Assembly (NCBI GenBank): GCA_019637685.1
Contig: JAHBVF010000002.1
Coordinates: 124,001-188,000 of the forward strand
Direction of reading: 5' to 3'
Length of the DNA stretch: 64,000 nucleotides
DNA from: Caldilineaceae bacterium
GTDB taxonomy: Bacteria; Chloroflexota; Anaerolineae; Caldilineales; Caldilineaceae
Below, in pieces: positions 52,277-60,613 of this stretch (the first letter of the stretch is position 1; the number at the start of each line of letters is the position of its first letter). Under the pieces are notes generated by a model. The model searched no databases and was not told where the DNA came from. It worked only from the letters and a program-made list of their open reading frames with translations. Made by a program: the position numbers and the translations under genes.

Positions 52277-52668
52277 TGCGTTCTCTCGTGGGATTACGTG
52301 TTGCGTGTTGCGTATTTCGCAGGTAGTGGCATTGGCCGCGTTCTGGATTCCAACCCGTAGGTCACGCTTGCAGCGTGACGGACATCCCGCACCCCTTTAC
52401 GGGTTGAATCCCCGACGATCTGCCCGCCATTCGATGAGAAGGGACAGTCAGCGTGTTGTCCGGCTGCAAGCCGGACCTACAAATTACGAATCCAACGCCG
52501 GATTCGGGTTGCGCAGTTTCGCCAGTATCGTGTAGGTTGGGTGAATGCCCCGTATCCAATCAGACGGTAGAAAAGAGAAACTGGGCATTCACCCAACATT
52601 GACCGATGTTGGGTTCTCGTCGCAGACGTACACGGGTATTCGTCGATTCCGAGCGGCGAGAACCCAAC
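52277..52668. repeat. actB-actCD gap: stacked palindromes and a diverged copy of the actB 3' end
   Basis: 392 bp without a gene. From left: GTCACGC/GCGTGAC (52361-52379) inside CAACCCGTA/TACGGGTTG (52351-52406); GTCCGGCT/AGCCGGAC (52458-52476); a copy of the actB tail (52492-52531); GTTGGGTGAATGCCC/GGGCATTCACCCAAC (52536-52597); GTTGGGTTCTCG/CGAGAACCCAAC (52608-52668). The last arm abuts the actB stop codon (52669-52671). Confidence 0.85.
52492..52531 (-). pseudogene. Detached copy of the actB 3' end
   Basis: On the minus strand it reads TILAKLRNPNPALDS-stop, against the real ActB end TYLAKLRNPNPALGKEL-stop at 52683-52722; 33 of 40 nt agree. A remnant of a tandem duplication. Confidence 0.8.
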
Positions 52669-55662
52669 CTACAATTCTTTCCCCAACGCGGGATTCGGGT
52701 TGCGTAGCTTCGCCAGATATGTCGTGCGCGGCGACGTGCCCAATTCTGTGAGCAGCCCGTAGTTCAGGGGCGACGCCTTCAACCGGGCCACCCGGCTGCC
52801 CGGATCGTTCTGATCCCCAAAGACAATCGCCTGGGTCGGGCAGGCAGCCTGGCAGGCTGTGACCACATCGCCGTCGGCCAGTTCTCGCCCGTCCACTTTG
52901 GCGTCTATACGGGCCGCGCTGATGCGTTGCACGCAATAGGTACACTTCTCCATCACGCCCCGGCTGCGCACAGTCACCTGCGGGTTGCGCTGCAGGGCCA
53001 GACTCTCGCTTTCCAAATCCGTGTATTGCAGAAAGTTGAAGCGGCGCACTTTGTAGGGGCAGTTGTTGGAGCAATAGCGGGTTCCCACGCAGCGGTTGTA
53101 GACCATCACATTCAGCCCATCGCTGTCGTGGACGGTCGCGGCCACGGGGCAGACCACCTCGCAGGGCGCGTTTTCGCAGTGCATACACATCACCGGCTGG
53201 TGCAGAGCCTGCGGATTGAGCAGATCTCCCTGGAAGTAGCTGTCCACCCGAATCCAGTGCATCTCCCGCCCCTTCGCCACCTCTTCCTTGCCCACCACCG
53301 GAATGTTATTCTCGGCCTGGCAGGCAGTGACACAGGCGTTGCAGCCGATACACGCGCTCATATCCACTGCCATCCCCCAGGCCGTCGCATACTCCACTTT
53401 GGGGTAAAGAGAAATCTCCTCCCCGTGGCTGCCCATTTCCTCCACAAAATGGGGATTCTCGGCAAACTCGGCCACTGTCCCGCCGCGGATCAGGTCCCGC
53501 CCTTCCATCGCGTGGTGCTGTTGGGTGGTGGCGAGGACGTAGCCCGAACGCAGTTTGCGCAGGCTTGCGCCGCTGCCAAATCCCGGCGCGGCTGCCGTGC
53601 GCAGCGCGTAGGCGTTGAAGCCCGCGCCGTTGCCCACCTTCCCCGCGTGGGTGTGGTCGTGGCCCAGATGGAGAGTAATTGCATCGGCGCAGTGGCCGGG
53701 CAGCAGCCAGACCGGCCCTTCGACTGAACGCCCGGCATAGTCCACAGCCACCCAATCCCCGTTTGTCAAACCCAGTCCATCAGCAGTCAACGGGCTGATC
53801 AGTACCGCGTTTTCCCAGGTCAATTTTGTCAACGGCTTGGGCAACTCCTGCAGCCAGCCGTTGTTGGCGAAACGCCCATCCCATAGCGTCGGGTCGGGCC
53901 GGAAGTTGATTTCCAGCCCCGGGCCGGATGGGGACGGCAGGGAAAGCTGGCTCAAATCCAACTGCATTTCTACACTCAATGCGGGCAGGCCGCTATCCGC
54001 CACCAGCCCGCTGTGCAGGGAGGTGCGCCAGAAATCCTCAAATCCAGCGTCGCCGCGGGTCGTCTGCCAGTAGCCTTTGACCGTGTCGTGGCTGCTGCCC
54101 GGCTCGTCGTGGAGCAGCGCGTCCAGCAGTTCGTGGGCGTCGTGGCTGTCGTAGAGGGGCGCGATCAGCGGCTGCTGAATCGTCACCGTCCCGTCAAAGG
54201 CCCGCCCATCGCCCCAGCATTCCAAAAAGTGGGACTCGGCCACGTGCCAGTCGCAGAGGGCCGCGGTTTCGTCCATGTGCAGGCTCAGATGGACGCTCAA
54301 GCCTACCTGGCCCAGCGCGCCTGCAAAATCCACATCCGCGGGCGCGCTATAGACCGGATTGCCGCCCAGAATGAGCAGAAGTTCGACTTCCCCCGCGGCC
54401 ATCGCTTCTGTCAGCGCGGCCAGAGAGTCGCCCTGCACGTCCGGGTTGACGACGACCGGCTCTGTATAGACGACCGTCTGTCCGGCGTTGCCCAGTTGGG
54501 CGTTGATGGCGTTGCCCAGGGCGTGGACTTCCGCTGGCTGGTGATCGCCGACAACGACCACTCCAGCCCCGGCATTGGCCTGCAAATCCGCGGCCACGGC
54601 TGCCACCCAAGCTGTGGGGATATTCGGGTTCTCCGGCCCCGCGGGAACATCCAGCCCCACCTGGCGGGCCAGGGCGACGGCGAAGTCGCCGATCTCCCTG
54701 GCGCGCAGGGGCAGCCGGTGGTCCGCGGCCGCGCCGGTGAGGGTAGGCGTCGATTCCACCGCGTAAAGCCGGTTGCGCCTCGCGGAGGCCGGTTGAGCCT
54801 GTCGAAACCCCTCCGCCGCACTCTCGGCCCGGCGCCCCGCCGCGAAATCCCGGGCATAGCGCACCCGCCCCGGCCCCGCGGTGAGAAAGTCGCTGTCCAG
54901 GCTGAGGATGACCTGGGCCTGATCGAAGCGGTAGACACTCTCCACCGGCTTGGAAAAGGCCAGGGCAGCGCCCCTATACACAGCGTCCCGATTGACCGGC
55001 TCGTACTGATGCCAGACCGCGGCGGGGAAAGCAGCGGCAATCGTCTGGAATTGGGCGGCGAGGGTGGGCGATGTGACCGTTTCCGTGAGAATGCGCAGCC
55101 CCGCGCCGTCCGCGGGCAGCCCGGCCACTGCTTTTCGCAACGCGGCCAAAAAGCCGGGCCAATCGCTCTCTTCCCCCCGTCGGGTGATGCCTTTGGCCCG
55201 GTCCGGGTCGTAGAGAGTCAGCACCGACGCCTGGGCAAAGGCATCGGTCGCGCCCAGGCTGGCCGGGTGATCCGGATTGCCCTCCACTTTTGTGGGGCGA
55301 TTTTCATGGCTCTGTACCAGCAGACCCATCCCATAACCGCCCAGGGGCATGGCCGTGGCAAAGTAGAGAGACTTGCCCGGTGTACTGCTCTCTGGAGCGG
55401 AAACATACGGCACAATCTTCTCTGCGGGGCTGGCACAGGCCGACAGACCAGCCAGGGCCAGGGACGCGCCCATCAGTTGCAGAAAGCGACGGCGGCTCAT
55501 ATTGGGCTGCCATTCGCTGGCCTGGCGGGGGAACTCCCGGTGCAGGAACTCCTCAAAAGCAGGCGTCGCGGCCAGTTCGTCCAGGCTGCGCCAGTACTCC
55601 CGGCCCCGATTGGCGGTGAGTTGCTGCTGAATTTGGGAGAGAGTGAGGGGGGGAGTAGTCAT
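52669..55662 (-). CDS. actB: ACIII subunit ActB (molybdopterin-fold plus iron-sulfur protein)
   Basis: 997 residues. A Tat-like signal SRRRFLQLMGASLALAGLSAC at residues ~56-76 follows an N-terminal part. The middle resembles the large molybdopterin oxidoreductase fold (without cofactor in ACIII). Iron-sulfur ligands: CIGCNACVTACQAENN, CMHCENAPCEVVCP, CVGTRYCSNNCPYKVR and CTYCVQRI...CQAACPTQAI, i.e. three [4Fe-4S] plus one [3Fe-4S] expected. Residues ~281-298 (AAEGFRQAQPASARR) look like an inserted repeat. Quinol oxidation and electron transfer to cytochromes. Confidence 0.93.
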   Translation of the reverse strand: MTTPPLTLSQIQQQLTANRGREYWRSLDELAATPAFEEFLHREFPRQASEWQPNMSRRRFLQLMGASLALAGLSACASPAEKIVPYVSAPESSTPGKSLYFATAMPLGGYGMGLLVQSHENRPTKVEGNPDHPASLGATDAFAQASVLTLYDPDRAKGITRRGEESDWPGFLAALRKAVAGLPADGAGLRILTETVTSPTLAAQFQTIAAAFPAAVWHQYEPVNRDAVYRGAALAFSKPVESVYRFDQAQVILSLDSDFLTAGPGRVRYARDFAAGRRAESAAEGFRQAQPASARRNRLYAVESTPTLTGAAADHRLPLRAREIGDFAVALARQVGLDVPAGPENPNIPTAWVAAVAADLQANAGAGVVVVGDHQPAEVHALGNAINAQLGNAGQTVVYTEPVVVNPDVQGDSLAALTEAMAAGEVELLLILGGNPVYSAPADVDFAGALGQVGLSVHLSLHMDETAALCDWHVAESHFLECWGDGRAFDGTVTIQQPLIAPLYDSHDAHELLDALLHDEPGSSHDTVKGYWQTTRGDAGFEDFWRTSLHSGLVADSGLPALSVEMQLDLSQLSLPSPSGPGLEINFRPDPTLWDGRFANNGWLQELPKPLTKLTWENAVLISPLTADGLGLTNGDWVAVDYAGRSVEGPVWLLPGHCADAITLHLGHDHTHAGKVGNGAGFNAYALRTAAAPGFGSGASLRKLRSGYVLATTQQHHAMEGRDLIRGGTVAEFAENPHFVEEMGSHGEEISLYPKVEYATAWGMAVDMSACIGCNACVTACQAENNIPVVGKEEVAKGREMHWIRVDSYFQGDLLNPQALHQPVMCMHCENAPCEVVCPVAATVHDSDGLNVMVYNRCVGTRYCSNNCPYKVRRFNFLQYTDLESESLALQRNPQVTVRSRGVMEKCTYCVQRISAARIDAKVDGRELADGDVVTACQAACPTQAIVFGDQNDPGSRVARLKASPLNYGLLTELGTSPRTTYLAKLRNPNPALGKEL
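54768..54820. repeat. GGTTTCGACAGGCTCAACC-like repeat inside actB
   Basis: On the minus strand GGGTTTCGACAGGCTCAACC then a GGCCTCCGCGAGGCGCAACC palindrome. In frame; encodes GFRQAQP. Resembles an intergenic repeat found in many genomes (recalled, not searched). Confidence 0.5.
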
Positions 55663-55693
55663 GAAAATTCCATTGATTTCTGGCCGGTAATAC

Positions 55694-55745
55694 GTGCTGC
55701 GTGCTGCATGGGAAAGGCCGTGTGATTTTACGCAGCACGCAGCAC
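55694..55745. repeat. Perfect 14-bp palindrome between actA and actB
   Basis: GTGCTGCGTGCTGC (55694-55707) and GCAGCACGCAGCAC (55732-55745), loop 24 nt. Lies between actA stop and actB start and may stabilise or attenuate mRNA. Confidence 0.8.
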
Positions 55746-55749
55746 ATCT

Positions 55750-56406
55750 TTATCGGTGGCAGGTGGAACAATCGCTGAGCCGAGCGGTCTCGATGCCGTA
55801 CTCCGCCACCAGTTGCGGGCCGAGGACGCTCTGTTCGACGGGTGGCTGATAGCCCATGACAGTGACCGCGTCCCGGGGGCGAATGTAGGCCGCCGGGTCC
55901 CGGTGACAGTCCAGACACCAGGCCATCTGCAAGGGTTCCGCTTTGGCAACCACCGCCATTTGGTCGATACGTCCGTGACAGTTTTCACAGCCGATGCCCT
56001 GGCGCACGTGGATGGCGTGGTTGAAGTAGACGTAGTCGGGCAGGTCGTGGACCCGCACCCATTCCAGCGGCTGGCCCGTCTCCTGGCTGGCACGCACGGC
56101 TTCCAGTGCGGGGGAATCCTTCGCCACCTGGCTATGACAGCCCATACAGATCTCGGTGGGGGGGATGCTTGCGCTGTTGCTGGTCTCGACTGCTGTGTGG
56201 CAGTAACGGCAGTCCAGCCCCAGGCCGCCCACGTGCTGGGCGTGGCTGTAGGGCACGGGCTGGGCCACGGCAATGCCCACAGCGGTGTTGTAGGGCGAAT
56301 TCACAAGATGATAGCCGAGACCCGCGCCCGCAATGAGGAGGGCAAGGAGACCAATAATAGACGCTCTGGCGATGGTATTGGCTGCCGGGCCGAAGAGTTG
56401 GGACAT
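55750..56406 (-). CDS. actA: ACIII pentaheme cytochrome c subunit ActA
   Basis: 218 residues. One N-terminal membrane helix (IIGLLALLIAGAGLGYHLV) and five CxxCH heme sites: CRYCH, CMGCH, CENCH, CLDCH and CSTCH. PYSHAQHVGGLGLDCRYCHT and EICMGCHSQVAKDSP are typical of ActA. First gene of the operon with the promoter at 56530-56558. Feeds electrons on to actE. Confidence 0.95.
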   Translation of the reverse strand: MSQLFGPAANTIARASIIGLLALLIAGAGLGYHLVNSPYNTAVGIAVAQPVPYSHAQHVGGLGLDCRYCHTAVETSNSASIPPTEICMGCHSQVAKDSPALEAVRASQETGQPLEWVRVHDLPDYVYFNHAIHVRQGIGCENCHGRIDQMAVVAKAEPLQMAWCLDCHRDPAAYIRPRDAVTVMGYQPPVEQSVLGPQLVAEYGIETARLSDCSTCHR

Positions 56407-56529
56407 GGAAAATGCCAGGAGAAAGATTGGTTTTTGTTTGGCGTTACGCGGTTGGGGCTTCTATCTGTCTTGCAGACTCGCTACCTACACGGCCATCTGC
56501 GCAGGCTGTACTTGTGACGGGCTGCCTCT

Positions 56530-56558
56530 ATTATGGAGCATCCCCAAATCCCTGACAA
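56530..56558 (-). promoter_or_regulatory. Promoter of the act operon
   Basis: On the minus strand TTGTCA, 17-nt spacer, CATAAT. Leader of ~115 nt before actA. No other content seen in 56407-56700. Confidence 0.6.
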
Positions 56559-56700
56559 ACGGGATTTCTACCTTCCGCTATGTGGATTGCTTTCGTCTCT
56601 GATCAAGTAACGTTCAACAGCAGCAGATTGGATGTATGTCTGTGGAAAACTGTTCCATTTTGGCCCCATCCGGCAGAGCGGGTTAGATCTTTTGGGCAGA

Positions 56701-56730
56701 TTGTCGGAACCAGTTGCCCTGTGATAAACT
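56701..56730 (+). promoter_or_regulatory. Possible promoter of the ECF sigma gene
   Basis: TTGTCG, 18 nt, TAAACT. The GGAAC at 56706-56710 also resembles an ECF-type -35, which would allow autoregulation. Weak evidence. Confidence 0.35.
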
Positions 56731-56772
56731 TTCCCACGAACGTACCTGTTGTGCAATCATCCAACCAATCGT

Positions 56773-57360
56773 ATGCCCTCTGATTCCCACCTGCACCCAG
56801 ACACCCCTGACGGGGAATTGATGCAGTATATCCGCCAGGGAGACCAGTCTGCCCTGATGGTGTTCTATGCGCGCCACAGCAGCGCGGTCTATGGCCTGGC
56901 CTTGCGCGTTCTGCACGACGCGGGGTTGGCCGAAGAGGTGACCCAGGACACGTTTCTGAAAGTGTGGAACCAGGCCGACCGCTGGGACTCAGCCAAAGGC
57001 AAGCTGACCAGTTGGCTGCTGACGGTGACCCGGCACACAGCCATCGACCGCTACCGTAAACTCCAGCGCCGGCCCGCGGTGAGCGACCTGTGGGAAGAGG
57101 CAGAATCGACACTGGGGCAAATGGCTCTGGTCGACACCCCGCAATGGACGGACAGCCAACTCCTCGCCCGTCTGTTTGCCCAGTTGCCGCCGGAGCAGGC
57201 CCATCTGGTGCAACTGGCTTTCTATCAGGGTATGAGCCACAGCGAACTGGCCGAAAGTCTGCACCTGCCGTTGGGTACGGTCAAGACCCGTCTGCGGTTG
57301 GGTCTGCAAAAGCTGAAGGTTCTCTGGCAAGAGGCTGTGGATGAAATGGGAGAGGGGTAG
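56773..57360 (+). CDS. ECF-type RNA polymerase sigma factor
   Basis: 195 residues from ATG 56773; TTG 56749 would add eight residues and has no SD. Region 2: ALMVFYARHSSAVYGLALRV, AGLAEEVTQDTFLKVWNQ, WLLTVTRHTAIDRYRKLQRR. Region 4: QAHLVQLAFYQGMSHSELAE, LHLPLGTVKTRLRLGLQKL. Followed by an anti-sigma gene and divergent from actA, so it may control respiration or stress genes. Confidence 0.93.
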   Translation: MPSDSHLHPDTPDGELMQYIRQGDQSALMVFYARHSSAVYGLALRVLHDAGLAEEVTQDTFLKVWNQADRWDSAKGKLTSWLLTVTRHTAIDRYRKLQRRPAVSDLWEEAESTLGQMALVDTPQWTDSQLLARLFAQLPPEQAHLVQLAFYQGMSHSELAESLHLPLGTVKTRLRLGLQKLKVLWQEAVDEMGEG

Positions 57361-57455
57361 ATGAAAGTGCTGACGCGCCCAGAAATCTATATGCAGGGAT
57401 GCGTGCGTTTCTATTGGTAGGTGTGTGTGATAATTTTGCAGGAAATGGTCTTAAA

Positions 57456-58310
57456 ATGGCGATGACACCGGGCACAGAACCATCCGCTGCCCAACCGAAT
57501 CAAAATACGCCGGAAAACCTCTGCGCAGAAGTGCTGGCGTTGATCCCGGCCTATGCCCTGGGCGCAACCGACCCGGAAGAGACACGTCTGGTGCAGATGG
57601 GGCTGGCCGGTTGTCCCGACGCGGCGGCAGCCCTGGCCGACTACACTGCGCTGGCCGAGCAGATGCATTTCGCCGCGCCGCGGGTGGCCGCGCCCGAACA
57701 CCTGGCCCAGCGGTTGCAGGCCGCGCTGTCCCCACAAAGTGCCCCGCCCGGGACGCCTCACACAGCCAAGACCGTTGAGAAACAGCCCAAGCGGGGGGGC
57801 TTGAGCCAGCTTTGGACGTTCCCTTCCCTCGGCTTTGCCGCGGCTGCCCTGGCCTTGCTTTTGCTGATCACATCCAATCTTTACTGGTCCAATCGCTACA
57901 ACGACTTGGCCGCCCAGCAATCGTTGCTCCAACGCCAGTTGCAGCAACAGACGACACTGGTCACATTCCTGCGCGCAGGCCAGATGGAGCGGCGGGAACT
58001 CGCCTCCGCGTCCGGCGGCCTGCCCGAATCCAGGGCCATTTTGATGTATCAGCCAACAGCCCAGCAAGCCCTGCTCTTCGCCGAGGGCTTGCCCCCGCTC
58101 TCTCCGGATCAGGTCTATCAGCTCTGGCTGGTCAAGGATGACAACCGTATCAGCGGCGGCCTTTTTCAGGTGGATGCCAACGGCTACGGTCTGCTGCTAA
58201 TTGACGCGCCCCTGGGGCTGGGCAGCTACGACCGGATGGGCGTCACCCCGGAACCCGCGGGCGGCAGCCCCGGTCCCACCGCGCCCGCGGTTGTAAGAGC
58301 CTCTTTCTGA
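57456..58310 (+). CDS. Anti-sigma-K-like factor (RskA type)
   Basis: 284 residues from ATG 57456. N-terminal cytoplasmic domain (CAEVLALIPAYALGATDPEE, GCPDAAAALADY), one membrane helix (FAAAALALLLLITSNLYW), and the outer RskA domain with FAEGLPPLSPDQVYQLWLVK and ISGGLFQVDANGYG. The ECF partner lies 95 nt upstream. Membrane sequestration with regulated proteolysis is expected. Confidence 0.9.
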   Translation: MAMTPGTEPSAAQPNQNTPENLCAEVLALIPAYALGATDPEETRLVQMGLAGCPDAAAALADYTALAEQMHFAAPRVAAPEHLAQRLQAALSPQSAPPGTPHTAKTVEKQPKRGGLSQLWTFPSLGFAAAALALLLLITSNLYWSNRYNDLAAQQSLLQRQLQQQTTLVTFLRAGQMERRELASASGGLPESRAILMYQPTAQQALLFAEGLPPLSPDQVYQLWLVKDDNRISGGLFQVDANGYGLLLIDAPLGLGSYDRMGVTPEPAGGSPGPTAPAVVRASF

Positions 58311-58379
58311 CCAACGGAACAGCGAAAACGTAAGTTTTGCAAGCGCTTGTCGACGGAGGCGCGGCGAATGGCTGCTGGC

Positions 58380-59036
58380 TCAGACCACGCCGGTCTTTTC
58401 CTGTATCAACCGTTTCAAGCGCACCACCCAGCCGGGATGAAAGTTGGGAATGGTCAAAAACTGTTCTGCCAATTGCTGGTCGCCGCCCCGATAGCCCAAT
58501 TCGTTGAGGGCGTAGACGGTTGCCCAGGGCTGGCTGCGTTCCAGCAAGGCCCATTCGTCCCCGGCCTGCACTTCGCCCTCTTCCAGCACCCGCAGGTAAA
58601 AGCCAGTGCGCAGTGCCCCGATGGTAAGTCTCGTCCAATCCGAACGCCCGACGCGTTTGGCCTGCTTGCTGCACGGGACGCGGGGAATGCTCACCTGCAC
58701 AGTTGCAGAACCCACGCGATAGATATCCTCCAGACAGATGGCGGCTTCGTCCGCGCCTTCCAGCGTCCAGTTTTCCCCCACATTGCCGGGGCGCAGACGC
58801 ATATCCAGCCGTTTGTTCCAATAGGCGTAGTGGGCCAGCGGGTGGCAGCAGACCTGCTGATAGCCCGCCAGCCCGTGGTTGTCCGTGTCCGCCACCCGAT
58901 CCCCTGCCAGCCCCTGCTCGGTCAAGCGCACAGGTCCTTCCACCATTTCCCGAAAGATGGACGAATGCCACGTGCCCGAATCGTCGTTGATGGTTTGGGG
59001 CTGGCCGACAAAAATGGAGTGGATGGCGATTGTCAT
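58380..59036 (-). CDS. MOSC-domain protein (YiiM-like)
   Basis: 218 residues from ATG 59036, which overlaps the methyltransferase stop (ATGA). HSIFVGQPQTI, DRVADTDNHGLAGYQQVCCH, GNVGENWTLEGADEAAICL and SIPRVPCSKQAKRVG (conserved Cys) are MOSC features. Binds molybdenum cofactor sulfur chemistry in relatives; e.g. detoxification of N-hydroxylated compounds. Substrate unknown. Confidence 0.88.
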   Translation of the reverse strand: MTIAIHSIFVGQPQTINDDSGTWHSSIFREMVEGPVRLTEQGLAGDRVADTDNHGLAGYQQVCCHPLAHYAYWNKRLDMRLRPGNVGENWTLEGADEAAICLEDIYRVGSATVQVSIPRVPCSKQAKRVGRSDWTRLTIGALRTGFYLRVLEEGEVQAGDEWALLERSQPWATVYALNELGYRGGDQQLAEQFLTIPNFHPGWVVRLKRLIQEKTGVV

Positions 59037-59683
59037 TTCACCACCGCCATTGCAATGCCGTCGGCGTAGGGAACGACTGTGCTCACCAGCCGCGCATCCC
59101 CGGCCATAGCTTCGGCAAAACCGCGCATCCCCCGAATCCCCGGATTTTCCTGACGATCCGGGTCGGCCAGCCGTCCCCCCATACTCACATTGTCGCCCAG
59201 AATAACAGTGCCGGGCCGGCTGTAGCGCAGTGCCCACTCCAGATAGGCGGGGTAATTGTTCTTGTCCGCGTCGATAAAAATCAGGTCAAAGGGGGCCTCG
59301 TCGGCCAGACCGGGCAGACTTTCCAGGGCCGGGCCGACCCGCACCTCTGCTTTGTCCGCCAGGCCCAGGCTGGCCCACTGCTTGCGGGTGAAGGCGGCGT
59401 GCTTCTCTTCCAATTCCAGGCTGATCAGCTTGCCACCCGCGGGCAGGGCGCGGGCGATCCACGCGCCGCTATAGCCGCCCAGACAGCCGATCTCCAACAC
59501 TTTGCGTGCGCCTGTCAACTGGACCAATACCTGCAAAAATTTGCCCTGTTCCGGGCCAATGCTGATGGCGGGTAGACCCGCTTTTTCAGCTTCGGATTGC
59601 AGCCGCTGCAATCCCGCGTCGTCGGCGTGAAAGGTGTCGCGCAGAAACTGCTCGTAGGGGGAAAGATCGTTGAGTTTGGACAT
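59033..59683 (-). CDS. SAM-dependent O-methyltransferase (catechol OMT type)
   Basis: 216 residues. AISIGPEQGKFLQVLVQLTG, VLEIGCLGGYSGAWIARALP (SAM motif I), FDLIFIDADKNNYPAYLEWA (metal and SAM binding), GTVILGDNVSMGGRL. Class I, cation-dependent. Coupled to the MOSC gene. Confidence 0.93.
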   Translation of the reverse strand: MSKLNDLSPYEQFLRDTFHADDAGLQRLQSEAEKAGLPAISIGPEQGKFLQVLVQLTGARKVLEIGCLGGYSGAWIARALPAGGKLISLELEEKHAAFTRKQWASLGLADKAEVRVGPALESLPGLADEAPFDLIFIDADKNNYPAYLEWALRYSRPGTVILGDNVSMGGRLADPDRQENPGIRGMRGFAEAMAGDARLVSTVVPYADGIAMAVVK

Positions 59684-59788
59684 TCAATTGGCTCCAGTGT
59701 TTGGGTGAAAATTGAACAGAATTGGGTCGGGGTTGTGCCTATGGGTGCCCCTGTCTTTGCAGAAAACCTGTTGCTTCGATTCGGTCCG

Positions 59789-60598
59789 CTACGCCGCGAT
59801 AGCCCGTGCGTTGGCCGGTTCCGCACCCATTTGCGCCAGGGCTGCTTTGCCCCGCACAGTCAGGTCGCTGACAAATTGAAACTCATCCCGGCCGTCGATG
59901 GGATAGGCTTTAAGCCGATAGTGTGTGCCCCAGGGCTTCTCCGACAGGACAACTGTCACAGATTTGCTCAATTGGGTATAGGGGCTGGTGACACCCACAT
60001 CCCAGAGCTTCTGGCGCACCCGGCGCGCGTCGTGGGTGGGGGACAGATAGAAATCCGTCACCACCAGGTGATCCGGGCTGCCAGCGTTGGCATTGGCAAT
60101 ATTTTCGGTCCAGATGCGGTTGTGGGGGATTGTCACTTCTGTGTCGTCGGGCGTCATCATTTTGAATGAACGCAAACCAATGGACGTGACGACGCCGTAG
60201 TCGCCATCCACTTCTACCCAATCCCCTGTGCGATAGGCCTGCTCGTAGATCGCCACGATACCGGCCACAATGCCTGTGGCCAGAGGGTTCAGCGCAAACC
60301 CGATGCCCAGACCAACCGCGCCCACCAAAGAGACGATGCTGGATGTTTCATAGCTGCTGAGCAGAATCACCAGCCCGGTCAGGAGAACCAGCACATTCAG
60401 CACCACCGAAATGCCGGGAATGGCCGAGAGCAGGCGGGAACGGGTGCGGTTGGGCAGACGATTGGCCAGCCGGGGCAGGTAGCGTTGCAGCAGAGTCGTG
60501 ACCACCCATCCGCCCACCAGCAGCAGGAAAATCGTTACCAGAGGCATCACCTTCAGATCCCCCGCAATGCTATGCCACAGTTCAGTCAGTCCAGCCAT
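59789..60598 (-). CDS. MscS-type mechanosensitive ion channel
   Basis: 269 residues. Three hydrophobic helices; pore helix VSLVGAVGLGIGFALNPLATG rich in Gly/Ala, then beta domain EQAYRTGDWVEVDGDYGVVT, IPHNRIWTENIANANAG and a C-terminal alpha/beta part. Fits small MscS proteins that relieve osmotic down-shock. 15 nt after an unknown gene on the same strand. Confidence 0.93.
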   Translation of the reverse strand: MAGLTELWHSIAGDLKVMPLVTIFLLLVGGWVVTTLLQRYLPRLANRLPNRTRSRLLSAIPGISVVLNVLVLLTGLVILLSSYETSSIVSLVGAVGLGIGFALNPLATGIVAGIVAIYEQAYRTGDWVEVDGDYGVVTSIGLRSFKMMTPDDTEVTIPHNRIWTENIANANAGSPDHLVVTDFYLSPTHDARRVRQKLWDVGVTSPYTQLSKSVTVVLSEKPWGTHYRLKAYPIDGRDEFQFVSDLTVRGKAALAQMGAEPANARAIAA

Positions 60599-60613
60599 TT
60601 CCGCTCTGCCTTT

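Noticed and set aside
50363..52360. 665-codon open frame on the plus strand
   Set aside because: Antisense of actCD, low complexity (His/Gln/Gly-rich), no recognisable domain.
54013..55725. 570-codon open frame on the plus strand
   Set aside because: Antisense of actB; typical shadow composition.
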